Below, one piece after another: positions 55,653 to 64,000 of a stretch of 64,000 nt of DNA (position 1 is the first letter of the stretch; every line of letters begins with the position of its first letter). The notes under the pieces are model-generated. The model was not told where the DNA came from and did no database searches. It saw only the letters and a list, made by a program, of their open reading frames with translations. A program made the translations under genes and the position numbers. Origin of the DNA: Pseudogymnoascus destructans (lineage: Eukaryota > Ascomycota > Leotiomycetes > Thelebolales > Thelebolaceae); the NCBI RefSeq assembly GCF_001641265.1, contig NW_020167527.1, forward strand, positions 558,001 through 622,000, read 5' to 3'.

Positions 55653-55730
55653 TACTGCAAATGGCTGGACTACAAACGAGAGAGGTATGGATTGGATTCA
55701 GCATTTTGAGAAGCACACAAAGCTCTGGAG

Positions 55731-56133
55731 TGTTATGTTACGGCTACAGTAACATGATGTCATGGTTACAGGGCCAGGGCCTAGTAACGTGACGTGTGAG
55801 TCACAGTGGGAAGCGGGGTAGGCTGCCATGTAACGGGGCTAATGGATTGTTGCAGAAACTAGTGGATATTGGAAAAGTTGAGCTATCCACGAACTATCCT
55901 GAATATCTAGCTATCCGCCAACTATCCAGATTACCCATGAGGCACGACGCCACTATATAAGTAGATAGTATTTCCTTAGATAGGAGCTTCGTGCTCAACT
56001 CAATATAGTATTCTTTACAATACTGTAACGTGTTACTTGGAAAGCCTTTGTGTCTAATCCCCTGCCTCCTCTGTCAAGTCAACCTTACGCAAGAAACCTC
56101 TGTGTCTTCTATTGTTTAGAAGTCAGCGTTACA
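55731..56133 (+). mobile_element. Solo LTR of a second family (family B)
   Basis: 403 bp, TGTTATGTTACGG..GCGTTACA, inside the transposase between HFEKHTK and GGYRLLVLDG. It contains a TATA box CACTATATAAG (55951-55961). A clear target duplication is not visible (TGGAG against GCTGG), so the exact ends are less certain. Confidence 0.75.
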
Positions 56134-56177
56134 GCTGGTGGTTATCGCTTGTTAGTCCTTGATGGTCATGAGAGCCA

Positions 56178-57113
56178 TGTCATACTGACATTCGTTGCAC
56201 TCAGTTTGCTATCAAACTCAAGAGCAAACTTAGAAATCTCCTCCTCAAACCTACAAGTCACCATACATATCTTGGCTTATCACACCAACAACAGAAGCAA
56301 TACTACTCAACGATTGCTGCAAACTCTTCTACTACATCTGTTTATGCTACATACATCACGGCATATCATTTGGACACTCATTGAACAAGTTATTAAGAAA
56401 CTCTCCTCCTTAAGGGGGTGGGCCAATACTACCACATGGCATATCTCTACCAACTAGAGGCCTAGAAACATGAACAATAGCTCTAGAAGCTTCTACAACC
56501 CTCTATGATTCATTACACATCATCGCTCCTTAGTTACCCACAAGATTGGTTAAGTTATGACATAATTTGTCTATAGGTACTCTGACCTTGGACCTCCTTT
56601 TCACTTCCTATAGGCTAGGAACCCAAGAGATGGTTCTATGGAATTCTCTTACATTCACTACATGATTAGCAAGCTAGTTGTGGGTCGCACTTGATTTCTA
56701 ATACATTTACCAAGCCTGGTTAGTCATGGAAAGTCATGGAAAATGAGAGAACTACACTCCTTTGGCATAAATAGGATTGCCCTTTCCTTAAGAAAGGGCA
56801 AGCAGGCAATACAGTAAATCGACTATCACATACTTCCACGTCTTTTACAAGCTTCCAAGCATTGATCTTGTTATTCTCTGTTTTTGAAAAGTCAGTGAGG
56901 TGCTAACCTCTGACTTACCCCTGAGTTCTCAAACTCAACATTTGTTGCAACTTGTCTAAACCACTTCACCACATCATACACCTGATTGCTGCGTTGTGGA
57001 ATAGTCTAAGCTACAACCCTTTGGCTCTGTTTCCTAAGACAGTGTGTTGTCTTAGTAACTTCATCCCTTCCTTGGGTTGCTAGATTCTCATATCTGGTGC
57101 ACCCACCATTACA
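56178..57113 (-). mobile_element. Solo LTR (family A), inverted, with target duplication AGCCA
   Basis: 936 bp, reverse orientation, flanked by AGCCA at 56173-56177 and 57114-57118. Removing it rejoins GHESH and HSDKF of the transposase. It is nearly identical to the copy at 54717 in the opposite direction. Confidence 0.95.
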
Positions 57114-58127
57114 AGCCACCATTCAGACAAGTTTGAGGAGTACTGCAAAGAACACAACATTATTACGCTTTGTATGCCTGCTCACTCTTCCCATATACTT
57201 CAACCACTTAATGTTGGCTGTTTTGGCCCATTAAAGAGAGCTTACGGTCGGCAAATTGAAGATATGATGCAGGCTCATATTATTCACATTACTAAGGATG
57301 ACTTCTTTCCTGCCTTCCACGCTGCATTTAACATTGCAATGACAGAAAGCAATATTCAGGGAGGGTTCCGAGGTGCTGGGCTTCTTCCATTTAGCCCTGA
57401 GAGTGTAATATCTACACTTGACCTTAGGTTTAAGACGCCAACACCTCCAACCTCTCACCCAAACACCGCTCAACCATGGGTTTCTCAGACACCAAATAAC
57501 CCAACTGAAGCTGTATCACAGTCTACTTTCATTAAAAATTGAATTGCGCATCATCAAAATAGCTCTCCAACCTCAATCTATGCAGCTGTTGACCAGTTTA
57601 CAAAGGGTGCATCGCAAATAATGCATCAATTAGCATTGTTAAAAGCAGAGTTCCAAAACCTGCGACAGGCAAATGAAGTGCTAAGCAAGCGCCGGAGAGC
57701 TAAAAAAACACGACTACAGCAAGGAGGATCACTTAGTCAACAGGTAGCACAGGAGCTACAGGACGAGAGGGACGTTGTGCAGCAAGTAGAGCAAGAAATA
57801 AGGGCAAGTAGTGGTCGGAAGCCAAGGGAAGAAACCCATGCACGTCGCTGTGGCAAGTGTGGTGAGACTGGACACAATGCGCGCACTTGTCAGATTGTAA
57901 TAGACAGGTCTGAGGAAGAGGACTCCGAGTAGTTTTATTAATTTATATTGTTGTGGTGGATTTATCGCAATTCTTATGGGGTAGTCGCGATATTTTGGCA
58001 CTTTCGCTTGTTTGGCACTTTCGTTATACATGCACGTTATACTAGATAATTACTTAGGCCACGTGATTCTAACATCATGTGATAAACATGCTTACGTAAT
58101 ATTTGACTATTTGAATAGTTATGATTA

Positions 58128-60037
58128 ACGTACTTCATAAGTAAGCTGCGCATACAAGTAAGCTGCGCATACAAGTAAGCTGCGCATACAAGTAAGCTGC
58201 GCATACAAGTAAGCTGCGCACACCCCACCAAAATCATGGCTTTAGGAACTAATAATTCAACAACAAATTAAGATTACTATTATTAAACCAATCTAATTCG
58301 AATTAACCCTATCTGGGCACGTACGGGCCGTGTGTTCAAGTGATCTGCAAATACTACACATCCGTGGTGCGCGGATTTGTCGCTTTTGAGCCCCACCTGT
58401 AGACTGACCCGTACGCTCTATATTTGCAGCTACGGATCGATCCAAGCCCTCCTGGACTGTCAAAACACCTCCCGTAGCAATATACGACCTCCGTACAGCT
58501 CTCTTCTTCTTCTGGCGTTCGTTCGCGGCCCGTAGCTTCTTGTTTTCATCCGCAAGGAGGACTGCAGAATGCATAGCCATTTGACAGCCCTTAACTAACT
58601 GCCGAACTGCACGATCTGTAGGACTTGAAGACCCGGCCGTACGGCGTTGTACAAAGTCTCCAATTGCCTTAGCTTGAGATTCTAGCTCTTGTATATTGTG
58701 TGGCGTCTCTGGGACCCAAGGCGCTTGTTCGGTCGTAGGAGGAGGAGGAGGGGTAGGCGTCCGTAATTGAGTATTAAGCTTTGAGAGAACACGTTCTGGG
58801 TCGTACGGGACCAATCCAGCAGCTACGAACCCGCTACGGATTGTACGTGAGGTTAAAGCTTCCGTACGGGCCGTAAAATAAGCTTGAAGGAAATCAGACT
58901 TATCAATATGATTAACTCCAGCCCGCATAAGATCTTCAATTTGTCGCCCGTATGACCGTTTTAGGACCGCAAAACAGCTCACATCAAGAGGTTGAAGTAA
59001 ATGTGAGGAATGCGGAGGCATACAAAGAGTAATGATATTACGGTCCTTGCAAAACAAGTCAAATTCAGCCGTAATATGACTTCCATGTCCGTCAAGAATA
59101 AGAAGTCGATATACTCCTTCCGTACGATCCTTTGTATGTTTTTCGAAGACGTCTGTAAGCCAAATAAGGCCTAATTGGTCCGTAGTCCAGCCGTTATCAC
59201 TAACCGCAATTTCCCAATTAGACGGTAAAGCGTTTATATACCAGGTAGAGATATGGAGTTTGCCTTTAAGTATAATCATTGGAGGAAGCGACCAACCGTC
59301 CGCATTAATACACTCAATAGCCGTAGTCCATTCGCGGTTCCCAGGTTGGACTGTTACGGGCCGTGACGTACGATCAGAGGCCGTAATGACTTTTGCGGTC
59401 GAAATCACACCCATTTGAAAGCCCGTCTCATCAAAGTTATAGATATCCACGTCCCGGATTCCATATTTTGCAACTGTATTTCGTACAAGTCGGAACCAGT
59501 CTCGAATAATAGTCGGGTCTTCACATAAGGCACGCTTGTAATCATATTTGCGATTATAACAAGCCCGTAAAGAGTCATGGCGTCGTACGAAGTTATATGG
59601 CCATTGGACGCCAACTTGTTGCGGAGGAGACGCGTCCGTACCGGTCCGTTTTTGAAGTAATAAGTTAGCCATATCTCGAATTGAAGCCGTACGAACTGGT
59701 AAGCCTCGCTCATCCATAGATAAGATCCAATTAACAAGCGTTAATTCTTCCGTATCCGTAAGTTTGAGGTTTGTAGACCGTATTTCATTATGCGGACGCG
59801 TGCCCTTCAAGCGCGTCCGTAATGTCGATTCAGGTACGTCGTACGCGTCTGCAGCACCACGAATGCTTGTAAAATAGCCTGATTTATATGAATTAATCGC
59901 AAGAGCTATTCGGCCCTCTTTGGAGGCCAATTGGGCACTATTTGGTTGAGGCATGACTGGTTGAATAGGGTAGATTTCGTGATTTTGGTGGGGTGTGCGC
60001 AGCTTACTTGTATGCGCAGCTTACTTATGAAGTACGT
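58128..60037 (-). mobile_element. Fot1/pogo element 2, apparently intact
   Basis: 1910 bp flanked by TA. The ends ACGTACTTCATAAG.. are inverted repeats containing a 17-bp unit AAGTAAGCTGCGCATAC, present five times at the left and twice at the right. The single gene inside is uninterrupted. Confidence 0.95.
58293..59954 (-). CDS. Fot1/pogo-family DDE transposase, intact
   Basis: 553 residues without a stop or frameshift. The N-terminal helix-turn-helix (IRGAADAYDVPESTLRTRLK) and a second DNA-binding domain (CENP-B-like, FVRRHDSLRACYNRKYDY) precede the catalytic core: DIYNFDETGFQMGV (first Asp), RLLILDGHGSH (second Asp), and the region after CMPPHSSHLLQPLDVSCFAV. The C terminus has a basic segment (QKKKRAVRRS) and a CCHC knuckle CSICRSLEHTARTC. 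It cuts and pastes the element at TA sites. The whole coding strand is unusually rich in TACGG/CCGTA words compared with the first copy and with host genes. Intact reading frame and terminal repeats make activity possible. Confidence 0.95.
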   Translation of the reverse strand: MPQPNSAQLASKEGRIALAINSYKSGYFTSIRGAADAYDVPESTLRTRLKGTRPHNEIRSTNLKLTDTEELTLVNWILSMDERGLPVRTASIRDMANLLLQKRTGTDASPPQQVGVQWPYNFVRRHDSLRACYNRKYDYKRALCEDPTIIRDWFRLVRNTVAKYGIRDVDIYNFDETGFQMGVISTAKVITASDRTSRPVTVQPGNREWTTAIECINADGWSLPPMIILKGKLHISTWYINALPSNWEIAVSDNGWTTDQLGLIWLTDVFEKHTKDRTEGVYRLLILDGHGSHITAEFDLFCKDRNIITLCMPPHSSHLLQPLDVSCFAVLKRSYGRQIEDLMRAGVNHIDKSDFLQAYFTARTEALTSRTIRSGFVAAGLVPYDPERVLSKLNTQLRTPTPPPPPTTEQAPWVPETPHNIQELESQAKAIGDFVQRRTAGSSSPTDRAVRQLVKGCQMAMHSAVLLADENKKLRAANERQKKKRAVRRSYIATGGVLTVQEGLDRSVAANIERTGQSTGGAQKRQIRAPRMCSICRSLEHTARTCPDRVNSN

Positions 60038-60316
60038 TATTAGATTATTTGTGCTAACCCTGTGAAGATCCGGATATAACCCGTATCTATCCGTCAGACC
60101 TCAGACGGATCATGATCTTACCCGTGAGGGCTCAGGATCAGATCCGGATACGATCCGCCGAACACTGCAAGAGTAAGTTTGATTTTGGTGGAAATTATGA
60201 ATTGAAAAACATCTTCTAATTGCAATTGAATGTAACCCCTCGTGCTGGTAGTTAATTACACCCATTTTCCGTACCTCTCCCATTATCGTTACAATACTGT
60301 ATGTGTCATAGAGCAT
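60038..60316. other. Probable hAT-type transposon terminus with GATCCGGAT words
   Basis: About 60060-60167 carries repeated ATCCG/GGATC words (GATCCGGATA occurs twice) and ends CGATCCGCCGAACACTG. On the other strand this reads CAGTGTTCGGCGGATCG, a typical hAT end. It may be the 5' end of the broken hAT to the left, but no matching end was found there. The last 150 bp are the 3' flank of the Rtt106 gene. Confidence 0.45.
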
Positions 60317-61846
60317 CTATAATTCTTCATCGGCTTCGTCATCATCATCTTCTTCGTCTTCATCCCCTCCACCACCACCTCCACCTGCCTCATCGCTATC
60401 TTCCTCGCTACTCGACCCAGAACCCTCACTCTCCCCCTCAGTGCCAGGGTCATAATCTTCTCCCTCGGTCCCCTCATCTTCCTCATCAGGCACTTCCTCT
60501 CCCATCTCCAACTCAGCTTTCTGTAACTCCCCTGCATCTCCCACATCGATTTTCGACCCGTCTTCTCCCTTGACCGTGTTGATCCCCAGTCTCTTTGCCT
60601 TCCTCTGATCAGCCATACTAGCATCCTGCAAACCGTGGCGCTTCACATAAGCATCAATGCCGGCAAAATCCTCTTGGTCGAGCATCCCGAATTCGAATTC
60701 CTCGTTTTCCTCCTCATACGTCCCATCGGATTTCTTATATCGGACATCGACCTCGATCACCAGATTAAATGTCCGCTGTAGCACGTTGACATAGCTTACT
60801 GCCACTATTTGCTCTTTGGGCAGGAATATTAAAGGCTTCTTAAAACCCCACAGTATTCCACCTGGCAGAAAATATAAGTACCCATCCTTGCTGCCTCGGA
60901 AGGCCTTCACATGCACCGCTGGATTATTCGGCTTGTATGCCTCCTTCCCCGCGCTGGAGAAGACCTTCCAATTAGCTTCGACGATAGAAATATTACGGCC
61001 ATTCGCCTTCAGCTGTTGGTTGATAAAAAAGTCGAAGAGCGTCTTGTGCTGGTCAGAGACTGCGGAGGCTGCACTGAGAGATTTGCCCGAAATGCTTCCC
61101 GATTTGAGCGCTGTGGATGGAATTGTGAGGACGAGTGGGTCAGGCGGGTTTGGCCCATATTGAGCGTGTCGTGGCGTGACAATATGTGCGTCTTTGAGGA
61201 ATAAGATGTAGTTGTACTGCTTTTGCGCCTTTTCGGGGACCGTGAGGCAGAATGCGTGGCCTATCCTCCGGTTAGAATTTTCGACGAACAGAATTTCAAT
61301 ATAGTGTCACTGACTTATGTCCTTCCACGGGTATGTTGTTCCAGGGACAAGTTCGTCTGTCTTGGGGTCTCGCGCTTGGATATGGTTCTTCGTAAACTCA
61401 ATCGTGAACTTCTTACGCAGAGGAACCACCATAGAAATCTCCTTCACTTGTAATAACGCCTCATCATTTGCATGGTCGAATCCATTGGCGATTTTAGCTA
61501 GCGGTTGGGTGTCGGTGGCTTCCTTCTTTGGTTGAATAGGCAATCCCTCCTCAAGCTTCCGCTTCTTAGACGCCGGGTCCGAGGCTGACGGCTCCAATCC
61601 TAGTCGTAAATTGACTATGTAAGACGAGATCTCATTAAAGAGCTCTGCCCAGGCCGGGGCAGCTGTATTAGGTCAGCTGAAGCCCATACCATGTTGCACC
61701 TGTAGTTCACGACGTATGAAGTCATGCGTTGAGGGACGAGAAGAAATCATATGTATCTTACTAGCTGCGGCTTGTATCGCGCCAACGATATCTGGCCTAT
61801 CTTTGAAGGCTTGTTCTAGATTTGACTGGTCTAGTGCCCGACTCAT
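60317..61846 (-). CDS. rtt106: Histone chaperone Rtt106
   Basis: Exons 61846-61762, 61662-61315 and 61260-60317; introns 61761-61663 (GTAAGA..TACAG) and 61314-61261 (GTCAGT..GATAG). The product is 458 residues and all phases agree. The N-terminal helical dimerisation region (LEQAFKDRPDIVGAIQAAAS|TAPAWAELFNEISSYI) is followed by KKRKLEE and two pleckstrin-homology-like domains (ISMVVPLRKKFTIEFTKN, YPWKDISHAFCLTVPEKAQK; HVKAFRGSKDGYLYFLPGGI, LWGFKKPLIFLPKEQIVAVS, VLQRTFNLVIEV). It ends in a long Asp/Glu tail. Rtt106 binds H3-H4 acetylated at H3K56 and deposits it behind the replication fork. The related FACT subunit Pob3 shares the tandem PH fold, but is longer and begins differently. Confidence 0.9.
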
Positions 61847-62333
61847 GTTGTCGAATTTGTACGTTTGTGGCGATTTGCCGGAGGAAAACAAATGCAGCTT
61901 GAAATAATGACGCCCTGGCTACGCGCAGCGCGTCCTTATCGCCGGCCTATCGTGCTGTACGTACATTTCCACCATATAAAGAAAGGACCGTGGTGAAGCC
62001 CAAGGGTCTGAAAGGAACTGCACATAATAAGTAAAATAAAAGATTTGAATCAGGCGTAATTTTCTGTGTTAACTACCTAAATAGAGCTAAAATAAAAGAT
62101 TTCTATTAGTTTAAATGCTTGTATCTTGAGAGACAATTAAGAGATAAGTTAGCTATAAATAATATCGCACGTGCTATCAGTACTACTACGTACGTACGGT
62201 GGGCAATATGCCGTATCGTGCCAACAAACCCTTGGCCCCCGCAGTAGATATACCTTCGACCTCCGCCAAACCCCGATCAAAGTGAGAAGTGCAACAATTA
62301 ATATAACCCCCTTGAAACAAGAATACTTGAACT
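61847..62333. promoter_or_regulatory. Head-to-head intergenic region between rtt106 and vfa1
   Basis: About 490 bp between two divergent starts, AT-rich in the centre (62020-62170), so it must carry both promoters. No individual site was assigned. Confidence 0.55.
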
Positions 62334-63040
62334 ATGGCGTTCCCCAACATTTACACCCACAGGAAAGTGGCAGATACAGCATCAAAGCCATGTGATATCT
62401 GCTTCAAACCGAGCACCAGCGTGCTCGTTGTCCCTGAAAACAAGGTAGGGTCGTTACCCAACACTTCGATACTATAGCTAATGTGCAGAAGGACTTCTTT
62501 TTCGTTTGCCCTGGCCATTTGAAGGATAAGGGCTTCTGCACTCCTATCATAGATGAAGCTGCAGTGGCTGCCAAGAAGAAGAGGGAGATTGAGGACGAGG
62601 TAGAGAGGGTTAAGAAGGAGTTTGAGGAGAAGCAAAAGAAGAAGAAGGAGAAGGAAAAAGAGAAGGAGAAGGACAAGGACAAGAAAGACGAAGATAAAAA
62701 GGAGAAGGGCGAAGAGAAAAAGGAGAAGGGCGAAGAGAAAAAGGACGACGACACGGTATGAGATGCACTCCTATCACGTGAACTCTTAAAGCATGCCTAA
62801 CCATGCACAGAACAAGCCAGACACTACATCACAAGAACCCGAAGAAGAACCCCGAGTCTTCGCTCTCCAAAAGTAATCTCCCCCAAACTAGAAGCTATAT
62901 TTTACGTACATCTAACGTTTCACAGGGCCTTCTACCGAAAACGCCTTGACCGCAAGCGAGCAGGGGAAATCGCAAAACGCAATCGCGAACGTTTCCAAAA
63001 CCCAAACCTCTTCCCCAGCGTTCCCAAAGACATCCGCTGA
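62334..63040 (+). CDS. vfa1: Vps4-associated protein 1 (Vfa1-like)
   Basis: Four exons: 62334-62444, 62489-62755, 62811-62872 and 62926-63040. All introns are GT..AG and phases agree; 184 residues. The N terminus MAFPNIYTHRKVADTASKPC continues DICFKPSTSVLVVPENK|KDFFFVCPGHLKDKGFC with four Cys (CDIC, C, C) as in Vfa1, a zinc-like fold. A long Lys/Glu coiled coil follows (KKREIEDEVERVKKEFEEKQ and KEK/KGEEK repeats), then FYRKRLDRKRAGEIAKRNRE and NPNLFPSVPKDIR, the conserved family end that binds Vps4. In yeast Vfa1 stimulates the AAA ATPase Vps4 in ESCRT-III disassembly at endosomes. Confidence 0.92.
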
Positions 63041-64000
63041 AAATACCACCCCAACCCTACTCCAAAAACCGAGCCTGGATACGATATATGAAAACCCCCA
63101 CGCCATACCCAAGTTTTCCCCAGCCCTGCGAAGAAGTCCCAAGACATCAATGTTCGTTCGCGCTAACTGTGCAACTGCCCCACACCTCCACAACAACCCC
63201 TCCGGACATGAGGTTCTGCATTACCTTCCCATTTCGTCGAGCCGGTCCGTCCCAGGAATGCAACACGCCTTGCTCGCGTGCCCCGCACATGCCAACTTCG
63301 GCGAGTCCGAATTGACACGTCAGTGCACATATGCCGCCCTCTGCGCAAATCGCGGTGGGAGAAGGCTGTCAGCACTCTGCTGACTGCTGCCGAGCGCCGT
63401 GGCATCCTTTATGAAGACTGGGATGGCGGGCAAATACCGGTGGAATCATGTACTGTTCTCGTACCACGGCCTTGGAAGATACTTCCCCAAAATAGACGCG
63501 GGATGGCGCCATCCTAAAGTGAGAGTCTGACTTGAATCTTTCTGGAAGCCGGCGAACGACCCGGGATAGAGCCTTGCTACCCATGCCCACCTCAGATGAT
63601 CTCAATCACGCCCAGAATACGAAGCCTTACTCCTCCTCTCACATCTCGATCCAACCCCCCCCCTCCGATCGCCCCTCCATCCCTCCGTCCCCCTCACCCA
63701 CGACCGTAAGTCGCCACGCCACAGCATCAGTCATACCTATACTCCCTTCGCCACTCGCGCCTGCCCTTCACCACTCACGCCTCCCCGCGCTCGAGCCACA
63801 CCCGAGCTTAGTGCTTACCCCTCATCCCTCCGTCCCTACGCCACCAGCCAGCCTCGGTATTCTGTCCTACGACATCACCCTCAACTCACTCGTAGCGGGT
63901 TCTAAACCGGGGACCCAGGCGGACTTGCGGTAGAGCAGGGGAAGATAAGCGGAGGAGGGCAGATATGCCTATCCCCCATCCAGCGGCATCGATTGCTTGT
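63041..64000. other. Region downstream of vfa1, no supported gene
   Basis: About 960 bp to the window edge. Several ORFs exist on both strands (for example 63532-63933 plus), but they are Pro/Ser-rich, lack motifs and begin without context. The next gene may start beyond the window. Confidence 0.5.

Larger units (their letters stand above)
53993..57932 (+). pseudogene. Fot1/pogo transposase gene 1, split by three solo LTRs and one nonsense codon
   Basis: Coding pieces: 53993-54716, 55653-55730, 56134-56177 and 57114-57932. The first has the N-terminal DNA-binding region and KYDYQRAKCKDPEVIRGWF, with DIYNFDETGF (first catalytic Asp). The second reads NGWTTNERGMDWIQHFEKHT. The third reads GGYRLLVLDGHESH (second Asp). 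The fourth begins HSDKFEEYCKEHN and CMPAHSSHILQPLNVGCFGP, and ends with a zinc knuckle CGKCGETGHNARTC. A TGA at 57540-57542 interrupts FIKN*IAHHQNS, consistent with a CGA to TGA change. The gene is inactive. It resembles the intact transposase at 58293-59954 in layout, but differs in many residues. Confidence 0.9.
53895..58037 (+). mobile_element. Fot1/pogo element 1, inserted in the hAT gene and itself interrupted by three LTRs
   Basis: Flanked by TA. Terminal inverted repeats of about 45 bp start ACGTGCATGTATAACGAAAG and carry two AAGTGCCAAA words. Without the three inserted LTRs (936, 403 and 936 bp) the element would be about 1.86 kb, the usual size for this group. Confidence 0.92.

Noticed and set aside
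55373..56457. Two identical short ORFs (55373-55660 minus and 56050-56457 plus)
   Set aside because: They lie in the inverted LTR copies and match each other only because the LTR is repeated.
60317..61846. Assignment as FACT subunit Pob3 or SSRP1
   Set aside because: The tandem PH-like region is shared, but length, the short helical N terminus and the acidic tail fit Rtt106 better.
63532..63933. Pro/Ser-rich ORF at the right edge
   Set aside because: Low complexity and without motif; could be leader or exon of a gene beyond the window, but it cannot be supported here.

Overview
The window is genomic DNA of a filamentous ascomycete (Pezizomycotina; a Leotiomycetes-like fungus is my best guess, low confidence). 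The evidence is short introns (about 45-100 nt, GT..AG with CTAAC/CTAAT-type branch sites), genes on both strands without operons, and recognisable fungal families: complex I 21.3 kDa subunit, Ima1, Vfa1, Rtt106, Ups/PRELI, RUS/DUF647 and an RGS protein. There is a nuclear tRNA-Phe(GAA) with an intron, and fungal transposons (Ty3/gypsy chromovirus, Fot1/pogo, hAT).

1-24 kb is mostly ordinary gene space: a truncated membrane protein gene (1-1119), a CUE-domain protein (2775-4389), a DEAH helicase (4786-6865), tRNA-Phe (7309-7397), Ima1 (7715-10099), a LYR-like protein (10329-10786), complex I 21.3 kDa (11593-12315), a Dot5-like peroxiredoxin (12747-13549), a PRELI/Ups lipid-transfer protein (14686-15302), a RUS-family membrane protein (15937-18450) and an RGS protein (19638-21608). 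A dense field of minisatellites follows (22.3-24.2 kb). 24.7-26.6 kb is a near-perfect palindrome of two solo LTRs. 28-37 kb holds Cia1 (28213-29453), branched-chain aminotransferase (31206-32509), Grx5 (33892-34521), and a coiled-coil gene (35773-36738) whose 5' leader is one arm of a palindrome enclosing about 675 bp of a CTCCAT microsatellite.

37-60 kb is an accessory, transposon-rich block: AAA-ATPase and other gene relics, a GNAT acetyltransferase gene, and a recent full-length chromovirus (40942-48010, target duplication ATTTC) inserted exactly at the acetyltransferase start codon. Further right are a deleted pogo-type element, a mutated copy of the same chromovirus, a SANT-domain relic, and a broken hAT gene. 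The hAT is split by a pogo element that itself carries three solo LTRs, next to a second, intact pogo element (58128-60037). 60-64 kb returns to housekeeping genes: Rtt106 (60317-61846) and Vfa1 (62334-63040), head to head.

The points I find most interesting are: (i) a spliced antisense gene between pol and the 3' LTR of the chromovirus, together with an in-frame gag/pol UGA centred in a small palindrome; (ii) a doublet CGTTACT-N6-CGTTACT repeated four times with identical spacing in and around the introns of the hAT gene; (iii) three conserved genes (CUE, RUS, Cia1) with apparent frameshifts, each at or beside a G-run and each repaired by adding G or C bases, which points to homopolymer errors in the assembly or to unstable G-tracts; (iv) several large or perfect inverted repeats placed directly at gene starts. 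All calls are from reading the sequence by eye; no database search was run.
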